NCBI GenBank assembly: GCA_013331415.1
Contig: DUGL01000004.1
Span: 1-10,867, forward strand
DNA: 10,867 nucleotides
Direction: 5' to 3'
Origin: Methanoregulaceae archaeon
Lineage (GTDB): Archaea > Halobacteriota > Methanomicrobia > Methanomicrobiales > Methanospirillaceae
The number at the start of each line of letters is the position of its first letter. The stretch's first letter is position 1. This document shows, piece after piece, positions 1 through 7,300 of the stretch. The notes below the pieces were generated by a model. That model did not search any database. It was not told the DNA's origin and saw only the letters and a list, made by a program, of their open reading frames with translations. The translations under genes were made by a program, and so were the position numbers.

Positions 1-95
1 GTTGATCCTTTTCCCGCTTTCTCTATGCGTTCCTCGCAGCGGCGGATTGCGGTCATTTTCAGGTTCCGAATAGCATCAAGCCGGGTATCAGACAT
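1..95 (-). CDS. Unrecognised gene, 5' end only (31 codons in window)
   Basis: On the minus strand an ATG at 95-93 opens a frame that stays open to the window edge. It reads MSDTRLDAIRNLKMTAIRRC, followed by a charged stretch EERIEKAGKGS. A good Shine-Dalgarno sequence (GGAG, 104-101) sits five bases before the ATG, and a TATA-like element lies about 50 bases upstream, so this looks like a true gene start. The visible part is highly charged and probably helical, with no membrane segment or signal peptide. I do not recognise the family from 31 residues. The gene is divergent from the universal stress protein gene and points away from the ATP synthase operon. Confidence 0.7.
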   Translation of the reverse strand, partial: MSDTRLDAIRNLKMTAIRRCEERIEKAGKGS

Positions 96-326
96 AGGAT
101 CTCCGAACCTTTCCGAGGGGGGTTTGGTGTATAATAGATTTATCACTATTTATAGCATTCGGATTAAGAACCACCGATATACGAAAATAAGGGCAATTCT
201 TTTCCGAGACTCGCCTGATCGCGCAAGGAACGGATATCACGGTACGATCATTTAATGTATATCCTGCTGCATCTCACAGTGAGGTTGTACAGGTCCGGCA
301 GGGTCCGGGGCCTGCGGAATGAAGCC
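96..326. promoter_or_regulatory. Divergent intergenic promoter region
   Basis: This 231-base gap separates two divergent genes and is clearly richer in A+T (about 127-262) than the coding DNA around it. CTATTTATAG at 146-155 reads CTATAAATAG on the minus strand. It is a plausible TATA box for the partial gene, with transcription expected to start about 25 bases on (near 125) and a short leader carrying the GGAG at 104-101. TTTAATGTATAT at 251-262 is a plausible TATA box for the universal stress protein gene, placing its transcript start near 280-290 and leaving a leader of about 40 bases before the ATG at 327. No RNA gene or terminator is evident. The box assignments are by eye and unconfirmed. 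Confidence 0.45.
101..104 (-). promoter_or_regulatory. Shine-Dalgarno site of the divergent partial gene
   Basis: The minus strand reads GGAG, then ATCCT, then ATG. The five-base spacing is standard for an archaeal ribosome binding site, and it fixes the start of the partial gene at 95. Confidence 0.6.
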
Positions 327-1208
327 ATGTTCAGGCGTGTATTATTCCCGACCGATTTCTCTTCGCATGCCAGGCGTACGCTCGAATGTGTGGCAGGTCT
401 GCCAGGAATCGGGGAGATTATCCTCCTGCATGTCGCAGAGCTGCCCGGGAGAGGGATGGATCGATCTGCAGAGGAGGATATCCTGGCAGGTACACGCAAA
501 AGCCTCGCACTGGACCGGACCTATCTCGAGAGCCGGGGTCTGGCCGTACACTGTCGGGTCAGGACCTCGAAGTCCGGATCGATCGGGCCGATCATCTCCG
601 GGACTGCCGATTCCGACCAGGTCTCTGCAATCGTGATGAGTGCACGGGGAAAGAGCAGGGTACAGGGGATATTGCTTGGGACGGTCTCACAGCACGTGCT
701 ACGACACGCGAAGGTACCCCTCCTGATTATGCGCCACCAGTTCATCGAAGACCTGACCGTGGAACGATATAATAAGTTCTGCCCGATGATCTTCTCCTCT
801 GTACTCTGCCCCACCGATTTCTCTGACTTTGCGCAGGATACCGTACGCAGGATTGCATCAATGCAGGGGATCGGGCGAATCCTGCTCGTCCATGTCGTGA
901 CACACGGGGAGACGGCTGAGGAGATCCTGGCCCTTGAACGTGAAGCAGCGCAGCAGCTCCACGATATTGCAACGACCATCACGCAGGAAGGCATCCCTGC
1001 CACCCCGATCGTCCGGACCGGAAATACGGCAGATGAGGTACTGGCGGTCGCAAAGGAGGCAGACTGCTCGCTGATCGCCCTGAACTCATACGGGCGGGGA
1101 TGGTTTTCCGAACTACTCATTGGGAGTACGGCAGCCGAGATCGCACGCAACGCAGACCGGCCGGTCCTGGTTGTCCGCGATCATCAGGTGAAGGACCCCC
1201 GGGTATAG
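327..1208 (+). CDS. Tandem (two-domain) universal stress protein, UspA family
   Basis: The 293-residue protein has two universal stress protein domains in tandem. Domain 1 is about residues 1-137, opening FRRVLFPTDFS. Domain 2 is about 154-286, opening FSSVLCPTDFS. Each starts with the family's V-L-x-P-T-D-F-S strand and has a matching E/R-I-L-L-x-H-V strand. Each ends with the nucleotide-binding loop: a Gly, nine residues, then GT (domain 1, about 108-119) or GS (domain 2, about 256-267). The family loop is G-xx-G-9x-G-S/T. Here the first Gly is Ser105 in domain 1 and Asn253 in domain 2, so ATP binding is uncertain. The protein is soluble and has no membrane segment. A longer frame opens at ATG 255, but its extra 24 residues do not resemble the family and overlap the likely promoter, so I chose 327, where the first domain begins. 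No strong Shine-Dalgarno site precedes 327. The role is probably stress or energy-status response, and the target is unknown. Confidence 0.9.
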   Translation: MFRRVLFPTDFSSHARRTLECVAGLPGIGEIILLHVAELPGRGMDRSAEEDILAGTRKSLALDRTYLESRGLAVHCRVRTSKSGSIGPIISGTADSDQVSAIVMSARGKSRVQGILLGTVSQHVLRHAKVPLLIMRHQFIEDLTVERYNKFCPMIFSSVLCPTDFSDFAQDTVRRIASMQGIGRILLVHVVTHGETAEEILALEREAAQQLHDIATTITQEGIPATPIVRTGNTADEVLAVAKEADCSLIALNSYGRGWFSELLIGSTAAEIARNADRPVLVVRDHQVKDPRV

Positions 1209-1339
1209 AAGAACAGGAACAATGCTACCCCGAGCAGTATCCAGAAGAGTACGAGGATCTGGAGTATCCTGAACAGGAAGATGATCCGGCCCCGGCATTC
1301 AGGGTCACGAACCATGCGGTTGAACGCTTCTTTCTGCAC
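1184..1339 (-). CDS. 51-residue single-pass membrane protein in the AhaG position
   Basis: Immediately after the subunit D stop the minus strand reads GAGGAAGG (1352-1345), five bases, then GTG at 1339-1337. The frame runs 51 codons to TGA at 1186-1184. The product begins MQKEAFNRMVRDPECRGR. A strongly hydrophobic stretch rich in I, L, F and V follows at about residues 19-45, and a short tail ends YTRGSFT. This looks like one membrane helix with a basic N-terminal segment, so the N-terminus is probably cytoplasmic. It sits where Methanosarcina has ahaG, a small hydrophobic gene of unclear function after ahaD, and I infer the same position and perhaps role. I see no sequence match I can name. 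The last 25 bases overlap the 3' end of the convergent universal stress protein gene. It is short and starts with GTG, so automated annotation could easily miss it. Confidence 0.72.
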   Translation of the reverse strand: MQKEAFNRMVRDPECRGRIIFLFRILQILVLFWILLGVALFLFFYTRGSFT

Positions 1340-1344
1340 GGAGC

Positions 1345-1352
1345 CCTTCCTC
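1345..1352 (-). promoter_or_regulatory. Shine-Dalgarno site of the small G gene
   Basis: GAGGAAGG on the minus strand starts at the base after the subunit D stop codon (TGA, 1355-1353) and ends five bases before the GTG start. It has no role in translating D, so it is the main evidence that the 51-codon frame is translated. Confidence 0.65.
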
Positions 1353-1994
1353 TCAGTGCCCCATCAGGAGCTGTTTTGTCCGTTTTCGCCGGAACATGTC
1401 CTCGCGCTCCCGTTCTTCAAGGTGCATCTCTATAGCGTGCCGGGTAGCAGCAAGCCGGGGCAGGAGAATGTGCTCCAGGGCGTTCACCCGTCTCCGGGTA
1501 GTCTTCACTTCCTGCGCAAGGGTCCTCACGGTGCCTTCCAGCTCGGCCAGCCTGAGAAGGGCCAGGGACAGTTCCTGGTATGCTGATACCGCCTCATCAA
1601 GCCGGGCACTGGTGCCCAGGCTGCTGTATGCCGGCAGGCGATCCCCCCAGGCTGACGTATCCGGTTCGATACGCGGGACCTTGACCCCCATGATGATGCG
1701 ACTGCCCATGGTGATATCCGGGATTCCCGGAGCAGAGCGGGCAATCTCTTCTACCTTCCGGTCTCCCATGGTGAGCATTGCATCGGTAAGGAACCCGGCT
1801 GCAACGGCAAGATGCGCTTCGACCTCCCGCCTCTCCCGCCGGTAAACATCCATATGGCGTAAAAATTCGATGATCAGGGCATCCAGCTTGTCCTCAAGGA
1901 GGGTATGACCCTTGCGTGCAATCATCTCCTGCTTCTTCAGTTTCAGGAGTTCTATCCGGGTAGGACGGACACTCCTGATCACCTTCCCTTTCAT
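1353..1994 (-). CDS. atpD: A-type ATP synthase subunit D (central shaft)
   Basis: The 213-residue protein is the length typical of the family. Subunit D is the coiled-coil rotor shaft that turns inside the A3B3 head and, with F and C, joins it to the membrane ring. The N-terminus has the family pattern V-R-P-T-R-I-E-L-L-K-L-K, and the C-terminal helix has T-T-R-R-R-V-N-A-L-E-H-I-L-L-P-R-L. Both ends are long, charged helices suited to an antiparallel coiled coil, with a more variable middle (about 75-130). The start codon overlaps the subunit B stop in an ATGA tetranucleotide (1994-1991), which fixes the start and suggests coupled translation. The small G gene follows at once. Assignment is secure. 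Confidence 0.97.
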   Translation of the reverse strand: MKGKVIRSVRPTRIELLKLKKQEMIARKGHTLLEDKLDALIIEFLRHMDVYRRERREVEAHLAVAAGFLTDAMLTMGDRKVEEIARSAPGIPDITMGSRIIMGVKVPRIEPDTSAWGDRLPAYSSLGTSARLDEAVSAYQELSLALLRLAELEGTVRTLAQEVKTTRRRVNALEHILLPRLAATRHAIEMHLEEREREDMFRRKRTKQLLMGH

Positions 1995-3388
1995 GATGAC
2001 CGCTCGCGGTATGCGGGATGATACTTCTCAATCCATTTCGTATCGATACGCTTCAGTTCCTTGCGAGGGAGGAGGGCGAGAAGGTCCCATGCGCGATCGA
2101 GAGTGGCGACAAATGACCTGTCCTCGTGTAAGCCCTGTTGGACGAATTCACGTTCAAAACGGTCGCTGAACCGGAGGTACGCACGGTCGGTATCAGAGAG
2201 TCCTTCCTCGCCAATGACCGCGACAAGGCCCTTGATCCGGATCCCCTCGGCATATGCAGCATAGAGCTGGCTGTTCACCTCTGCATGATCCTCGCGGGTT
2301 CTCCCTGGGCCGATGCCCCCCTGCATCAGGCGGGAGAGGCAGGGGAGCACATTGATAGGGGGATAGATGCCCTTCCGGTGGAGATCACGGGAGAGAACGA
2401 TCTGCCCTTCCGTGATGTACCCGGTCAGGTCCGGGACGGGATGCGTGATATCATCATCCGGCATGGTGAGGATCGGGAGCTGGGTGATCGATCCTTCCCG
2501 ATTATGAATCCTGCCTGCCCGTTCAAAGATGCTGGCAAGGTCGGTATACATGTACCCGGGATACCCGCGCCGTCCGGGTACCTCTTCGCGCGCAGCAGCA
2601 ATCTCCCGGAGGGCTTCACAATAGTTTGTCAGGTCTGTTAGGATAACCAGGACATGCATTCCCCGGGTGAAGGCGAAATACTCGGCGGTCGTCAGGGCAA
2701 GCCGGGGAGTGATAATCCGCTCGATTGCCGGGTCGTCAGCAAGGTTCTGGAAGATAACCGCCCGGGAGAGGGCTCCTGTCGATCTGAAATCCTTTAAAAA
2801 GAACGATGCCTCCTCGTGGGTGATACCCATTGCGGCAAATACCACGGCAAAACCCTCCTCCTGGCCGGTCACCTTTGCCTGCCTGGCAATCTGGGCGGCG
2901 AGCAGGTTGTGGGGGAGACCTGAACCGGAGAAGAGGGGAAGTTTCTGCCCACGGACGAGGGTATTCATCCCGTCGACAACAGACAACCCGGTCTGGATAG
3001 AGTCACGCGGGAACTCCCGGGAATACGGGTTTATGGGAGTGCCATGAATATCCCTGATGACCTCCGGAATAACCGGTTCGCCGCCATCCAGTGGCTGTGC
3101 AACGCCGTCAAAGATCCTTCCGAGCATATCTTCAGCGAGCGGGATCTTCATGGTCTCGCCAGAGAACCGGACTGACGTGACATCGGTATCCAGGTCCCGT
3201 GTCCCGCCAAACACCTGCACGATTGCCCGTGAGGTCCGGGATTCGAGGACCTGCCCGAGCCGCTTCTCACCAGAAGGCATGATCACCTCCGCGACCTCGC
3301 CGTACCCGATACCCTCGACACCATCAACCACGATGAGGGGACCTTCCACCTTGGTTACGGTCGAATATACGCGCGAGCCGGCCTTCAT
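1991..3388 (-). CDS. atpB: A-type ATP synthase subunit B (non-catalytic head subunit)
   Basis: The 465-residue subunit has the usual length. It alternates with A in the A3B3 hexamer and lines the catalytic sites without hydrolysing ATP. The domains are an N-terminal beta-barrel (about 1-75), a nucleotide-fold domain and a C-terminal helical bundle. The place of the P-loop is taken by L-F-S-G-S-G-L-P-H-N (about 152-161). It lacks the GK[ST] of a Walker A motif, as is normal for B. Other family marks are T-N-Y-C-E-A-L-R-E-I (about 254-263), G-R-R-G-Y-P-G-Y-M-Y-T-D-L (about 272-284) and L-S-R-L-M around Arg353, the region that supplies the arginine finger to the neighbouring A subunit in related enzymes. 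The gene starts four bases after the A stop, and a GGGGAGGG purine run at the end of A can serve as its ribosome binding site. Confidence 0.98.
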   Translation of the reverse strand: MKAGSRVYSTVTKVEGPLIVVDGVEGIGYGEVAEVIMPSGEKRLGQVLESRTSRAIVQVFGGTRDLDTDVTSVRFSGETMKIPLAEDMLGRIFDGVAQPLDGGEPVIPEVIRDIHGTPINPYSREFPRDSIQTGLSVVDGMNTLVRGQKLPLFSGSGLPHNLLAAQIARQAKVTGQEEGFAVVFAAMGITHEEASFFLKDFRSTGALSRAVIFQNLADDPAIERIITPRLALTTAEYFAFTRGMHVLVILTDLTNYCEALREIAAAREEVPGRRGYPGYMYTDLASIFERAGRIHNREGSITQLPILTMPDDDITHPVPDLTGYITEGQIVLSRDLHRKGIYPPINVLPCLSRLMQGGIGPGRTREDHAEVNSQLYAAYAEGIRIKGLVAVIGEEGLSDTDRAYLRFSDRFEREFVQQGLHEDRSFVATLDRAWDLLALLPRKELKRIDTKWIEKYHPAYRERSS

Positions 3389-3392
3389 CGGA

Positions 3393-5153
3393 TCATCCCT
3401 CCCCCTCTTCCATCGCAGTATCTATCCCTGCCATGATGTCCCTGAATCGTTCCGGCCTTTCATCCACAGGAACAGCTCCCATCCGGGCAAACCTGCCCAT
3501 GACCGGCAGATCCCGGATCCTGCTGACCGGCACTCCGCGCCCAATCGCCTCCCCGGCCTTCGCAAAAAAAGTGAACATGACGTTCATCATCATGAACTGT
3601 GTCCCAGGGTCTGTATAGGTGTCATAGGAATGGAATGCATACTGCATCAGGAAGTTTTCCCTGATCATCTCTGCTTCGAGCAGGACCAGCTTGTCAGTCT
3701 CGGGCAGAACGTCGGGTCCGACGAGCTTGATTATCTCCTCGAGTTCGCTCTCTTTCTGGAGGATCTCCATCATTGACCTTCTCATCCGTGCCCATTCCGG
3801 TCCGGCATGACGGTGCCACCACGGTTCCACTGCATCCCCGTACAATGAATACGAAAGGAGCCAGTTTATGGCCGGGAAATGCCGCTGGTATGCAAGGTCG
3901 GAATCGAGCGCCCAGAAGACTTTGACCATGCGCAGGGTATTCTGGGTGACCGGCTCTGAGAAGTCACCCCCAGGAGGGGAGACCGCTCCGATAACCGAGA
4001 TAGATCCTCGCACATCCCTGGCGCCGGAAACCCTGACCCGCCCTGCCCGTTCATAGAAATCTGCCAGGCGTGACCCAAGGTATGCAGGATATCCTTCCTC
4101 CCCCGGCATCTCCTCGAGCCTCCCGGATATTTCCCGCATCGCTTCAGCCCATCGCGAAGTTGAATCTGCCATCAGGGCGACGTCGTAGCCCATGTCCCGG
4201 TAGTATTCTGCAATAGTAATCCCGGTATACACGGATGCTTCGCGTGCCGCAACCGGCATATTGCTGGTATTTGCAATGAGCACCATCCTCCGTATAAGCT
4301 GCTGTCCCGTGCGGGGATCTTCAAGCGTGGGGAACTCGGTCAGGACATCAGCCATCTCGTTGCCCCGCTCACCGCACCCGATGTACACGATTACATCCGC
4401 ATCGGCCCACTTGGCGAGCTGATGTTGTATCACGGTCTTTCCCGAACCAAACGGGCCCGGAACTGCTGCGGTGCCTCCCTTTGCGATGGGGAAGAGCGTG
4501 TCTATGATACGCTGGCCGGTTACGAGCGGTTCTTCCGGGTCGAGTTTCACCTGGTAGGGTCTTCCCAGCCGGACCGGCCATCGCTGGACCATGGTCAGGG
4601 GCTGATCTCCTCCCCCGGTCCTGATGGTTGCAATGGTGGCATCAACAGAGTACCTGCCTTCTCCTGCCAGGTTCGTGATGGTTCCGGATATCCCGGGAGG
4701 GACCATAATCCGGTGAATGATTGCATCGCTCTCCTGGACCGTGCCAAGCACATCCCCGGTGCTGACAGGGTCTCCTGCCTTCGCGACCGGGATTAACTCC
4801 CATTCTTTCTCGCGTGCGAGCGGTGCCATGGTTGCACCACGGGAGATATAGTCTCCCCACCGCGCACTGATCTCACGGAGCGGACGCTGGATACCATCGT
4901 AAATAGTACCAAGCAGCCCTGGCCCGAGCTCCACCGAGAGGGATCTCCCGGTCCTCTTCACGGGCTGACCCGGCCTGATGCCTGCAGTCTCCTCATAGAC
5001 CTGGACCGTGGCAACATCCCCTTCGAGCTTGATGATCTCCCCAACCAGATCTTCAAAGCCTACGGTGACTATCTCAAACATCCGCGCACCGGTCATGCCC
5101 GCCGCCTCAACCACGGGGCCGGTGATTCGTATGATCACTCCCGGGTCTGCCAT
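3393..5153 (-). CDS. atpA: A-type ATP synthase subunit A (catalytic)
   Basis: This 586-residue protein is the catalytic subunit that makes or hydrolyses ATP. In order it has an N-terminal barrel (about 1-75), the A/V-type-specific non-homologous insert (about 110-190, with the conserved P-P-G-I-S-G-T-I), the nucleotide-binding domain and a helical C-terminal domain. The Walker A motif G-P-F-G-S-G-K-T is at 233-240. G-C-G-E-R-G-N-E (259-266) holds the catalytic glutamate (Glu262). The Walker B strand with M-A-D-S-T-S-R-W-A-E-A is at about 328-338, and P-G-E-E-G-Y-P-A-Y-L is at 350-359. All key residues are intact. The gene starts four bases after the F stop, and GGTGAGG just upstream can act as its ribosome binding site. 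It is too long for an F-type alpha or beta subunit, which lack the insert. Confidence 0.98.
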   Translation of the reverse strand: MADPGVIIRITGPVVEAAGMTGARMFEIVTVGFEDLVGEIIKLEGDVATVQVYEETAGIRPGQPVKRTGRSLSVELGPGLLGTIYDGIQRPLREISARWGDYISRGATMAPLAREKEWELIPVAKAGDPVSTGDVLGTVQESDAIIHRIMVPPGISGTITNLAGEGRYSVDATIATIRTGGGDQPLTMVQRWPVRLGRPYQVKLDPEEPLVTGQRIIDTLFPIAKGGTAAVPGPFGSGKTVIQHQLAKWADADVIVYIGCGERGNEMADVLTEFPTLEDPRTGQQLIRRMVLIANTSNMPVAAREASVYTGITIAEYYRDMGYDVALMADSTSRWAEAMREISGRLEEMPGEEGYPAYLGSRLADFYERAGRVRVSGARDVRGSISVIGAVSPPGGDFSEPVTQNTLRMVKVFWALDSDLAYQRHFPAINWLLSYSLYGDAVEPWWHRHAGPEWARMRRSMMEILQKESELEEIIKLVGPDVLPETDKLVLLEAEMIRENFLMQYAFHSYDTYTDPGTQFMMMNVMFTFFAKAGEAIGRGVPVSRIRDLPVMGRFARMGAVPVDERPERFRDIMAGIDTAMEEGEG

Positions 5154-5157
5154 ATCC

Positions 5158-5481
5158 TCACCCTGATTCTCCTGTTGTCATGCCAACCATTCGTAACAGT
5201 TCCTCCTCCACCCGGGACGAAACCCCGCTGATCCCGCCTGTCTCACCCAGTTCAAGGATCAGCGGATAGAGTCGCCTCTCGAGTCTCACGCGGGTGAGAT
5301 ACGGGCGGATTGTATCCGCGAGGGGCAGGGAGATGAGGATGATACCGATCCCCGGATCCCTGACCCACCGTGAGATGGCGTCTGCTGCCTCATGTGCAGA
5401 ATCCGTAATCATACCTTCTTTCAGCCCGGCAAGGGAGAAGCCCCACACCATGCGTTCATCGCCTATGACGGCAATCTTCAT
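5158..5481 (-). CDS. atpF: A-type ATP synthase subunit F (central stalk)
   Basis: This small soluble subunit (107 residues, normal length) binds the D shaft and is thought to modulate ATPase activity. The N-terminus M-K-I-A-V-I-G-D-E is the typical opening of its Rossmann-like fold. A second strand, G-I-I-L-I-S, lies at about 46-51. The strand Y-P-L-I-L-E-L, at about 72-78, is the usual position of the family's P-x-I-L-E-I pattern. The final stretch (about 87-107) is the mobile C-terminal helix seen in relatives. The start overlaps the C stop as ATGA (5481-5478), and the stop is four bases before A. Identity rests on the motifs together with its place between C and A. Confidence 0.93.
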   Translation of the reverse strand: MKIAVIGDERMVWGFSLAGLKEGMITDSAHEAADAISRWVRDPGIGIILISLPLADTIRPYLTRVRLERRLYPLILELGETGGISGVSSRVEEELLRMVGMTTGESG

Positions 5482-6674
5482 GCTGCACCCCGTTCGGTAA
5501 CAAAGAACCGGGAAGCCATCCCTGCCGGGAGGCCCTCCATGAGTGCATGGATAACAGCACGGATATTCCTGACCTCAAACCTGCGGGCAACCATGAACCT
5601 GATGAGGGGGCCCCCGGTAAGATGGTAGGTCAGGGCAAGTGAGCCCACGTTCCGGAGCAGGAGATGATCGAGCTCAATCTCAAGGAGGTGGACACTCCCG
5701 GCCTCTTCGGTATCGGTGATGACCGGCTGGAATACAGCGTAGTAATCCGTCCCTGCGAGCTGATGGAGCGTCTCAGCGAGCGTCGGCGTCTCCATCAGTT
5801 GCCGGAGCCGCCATTCTTCAAGAGATGCCCCCCCGGGCATGAAACGGGCTGCTTTCACGCCCGCGGCCCGCCCCCCTGCCCGTGCACGGAACATGGTATT
5901 CAGGTTGACGATATCGATCCAGGTGCCACAGAACTCTGCGACCGGGCCGGCAAGGAGATTGTCGACTTTCGTGCGGGAGACCACGATCTCCCGGAGCGCA
6001 CCGGAGTCGAGGGCCTGTTCAAGGGCGAGCAGGGTCCCGGTCTCATGGTATGCATCAAGTGCTGCCTGAAGATCCTTTCCATACACGCTCTCCTGAAGGT
6101 GCAGGACCATCTCATCGATACTCTCTGCATGGGCGCACCCTTCGATCAGGCCGGGGGTGATTGTTCCGACCGGGATCATCCGTGCACGTATCTCATCGGG
6201 TGAGAGCCCGGCGAGGCGGCAGCGGAATGCCGTTTTCAGCTGTTCGATCTCGTACAGGGAGCGGAATGCAGAGAAGAATGGCAGGATGCTCCCCGGAGCA
6301 GATTCCTCGAGCGCAACATGATCCAGGACAGCGGCGCGGTCGAGCATCTCATCGAGATCCCTGAGCGTGCTTGTCTCATCGATCCTGAGCGGAAAACCCC
6401 GCTCCTTCAGTTTTGCTCCGAGTTCCTGGATCGTCTTCACTTCCCCGAGTTCTTCTGTTCCTTCAGACGTGATGTACAGGTTCCCGATCGCTCTTACCCT
6501 CGCGACAGGATAGGCAAATGCGGCAATATGGATCAGGATTTTCAGGTAACCGATGAAAATAACGATGATAACCAGGACGATCAGGAGGAGCCCGATCCCG
6601 CCAATCAGCACCTGATCCGGGAGCAGCCCGAGCTCACGGGAGATCTCCCCGATAACATCACCGGGCAGGTCCAT
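5478..6674 (-). CDS. atpC: A-type ATP synthase subunit C with an extra N-terminal transmembrane helix
   Basis: Subunit C is the funnel-shaped AC39/V-ATPase d homologue that seats the D-F shaft on the c-ring. The family fold begins at about residue 51 (A-F-A-Y-P-V-A-R-V-R-A) and runs about 348 residues, the usual full length. It ends in the helical region with L-E-I-E-L-D-H-L-L-L-R-N-V and R-R-F-E-V-R-N-I-R. In front of it is an unusual 50-residue extension: an acidic segment (1-20), then a strongly hydrophobic run at about 22-43 (glycines, then repeated L, I and V) and a lysine. Acidic N-side and basic C-side predict N-out/C-in topology, leaving the C domain in the cytoplasm. The start shares one base with the E stop (TGATG, 6676-6672), with GGGGGTG just upstream, and I see no likely downstream start before the C domain, so the extension appears truly coded. 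Usual C subunits are soluble. The family call is secure; the role of the helix is inference. Confidence 0.93.
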   Translation of the reverse strand: MDLPGDVIGEISRELGLLPDQVLIGGIGLLLIVLVIIVIFIGYLKILIHIAAFAYPVARVRAIGNLYITSEGTEELGEVKTIQELGAKLKERGFPLRIDETSTLRDLDEMLDRAAVLDHVALEESAPGSILPFFSAFRSLYEIEQLKTAFRCRLAGLSPDEIRARMIPVGTITPGLIEGCAHAESIDEMVLHLQESVYGKDLQAALDAYHETGTLLALEQALDSGALREIVVSRTKVDNLLAGPVAEFCGTWIDIVNLNTMFRARAGGRAAGVKAARFMPGGASLEEWRLRQLMETPTLAETLHQLAGTDYYAVFQPVITDTEEAGSVHLLEIELDHLLLRNVGSLALTYHLTGGPLIRFMVARRFEVRNIRAVIHALMEGLPAGMASRFFVTERGAA

Positions 6675-7282
6675 CAGGCACCCCCGCTTCCGCTGGAAAG
6701 AAACCGGGCAAGCTCGAAAACAAGCTCGTTTCTCATCTGCCCGAGCCGCTCCTCAAAGGTATTGTTGACGGCAACATGCCCGGCCCCGGACCGCACGATG
6801 ACGCCCCCCAGGGTAGCCACATCCTCTCCCGAGATCCGGATCTCCGGGGATGATGCACCCCTGGCCCGGATATACTCCCGGACCAGTGCATGGTCTCTTC
6901 GGGCAGCGCTGAGAACAACCTGATTTCCGCCTACCTGCTCAATTGCGTTACTGATGAGGTGCCCGAGGATGGCAGGGTATGCGGCCGTCTCGCGAACACG
7001 GGCAAGTTCCTGGTCTGCAGCATGGAAACATTCCCTGATCATCTCCTCCCTGGCATGCCGGAGTATCTCGCGGGCATCCATGTGCGCCAGGGCATATATT
7101 CGTGCAATTTCGAGATCAACCGCTTTTTTCCCTGCACTGACTGCGCGTTGCCGTACCTGGTCAGCCTCGGCTGCTGCTGCTGCCCGGGCAGTGCCGGCCT
7201 CCTCTTGGGCTGATTCCATCAGAGCCTGAACCTCTGCCTCTGCGTCCTGCCGGATCCTCCTGATGATAGTTTCCATGCTCAT
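6674..7282 (-). CDS. atpE: A-type ATP synthase subunit E (peripheral stalk)
   Basis: This 202-residue protein forms the peripheral stalk with H, linking the head to subunit I and resisting torque. The N-terminal half (about 1-105) is a long charged, alanine-rich helix suited to the right-handed coiled coil with H. The C-terminal half is globular and carries the family signature G-G-V-I-V-R-S-G-A-G-H-V-A-V-N-N-T-F-E-E-R-L. The start is given as ATG at 7282. A second in-frame ATG two codons later (7276) is equally possible, and neither has a clear Shine-Dalgarno site, so translation may depend on coupling to K, 18 bases upstream. The stop shares a base with the C start. Confidence 0.95.
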   Translation of the reverse strand: MSMETIIRRIRQDAEAEVQALMESAQEEAGTARAAAAAEADQVRQRAVSAGKKAVDLEIARIYALAHMDAREILRHAREEMIRECFHAADQELARVRETAAYPAILGHLISNAIEQVGGNQVVLSAARRDHALVREYIRARGASSPEIRISGEDVATLGGVIVRSGAGHVAVNNTFEERLGQMRNELVFELARFLSSGSGGA

Positions 7283-7300
7283 GGTGAATGTTCGCCCTGC

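Noticed and set aside
255..326. Longer start (ATG 255) for the universal stress protein
   Set aside because: The added 24 residues do not fit the family, there is no ribosome binding site before 255, and the ATG is inside the likely TATA element.
521..1150. 209-codon minus-strand frame opposite the universal stress protein gene
   Set aside because: It is antisense to a clear two-domain family member, has no recognisable domain and has no ribosome binding site that I can see.
1373..1386. T-runs (TTTTG...TTTTC) on the plus strand as a terminator for the stress protein gene
   Set aside because: They are only four bases each, with no strong stem, and lie inside atpD. They are too weak to call without transcript ends.
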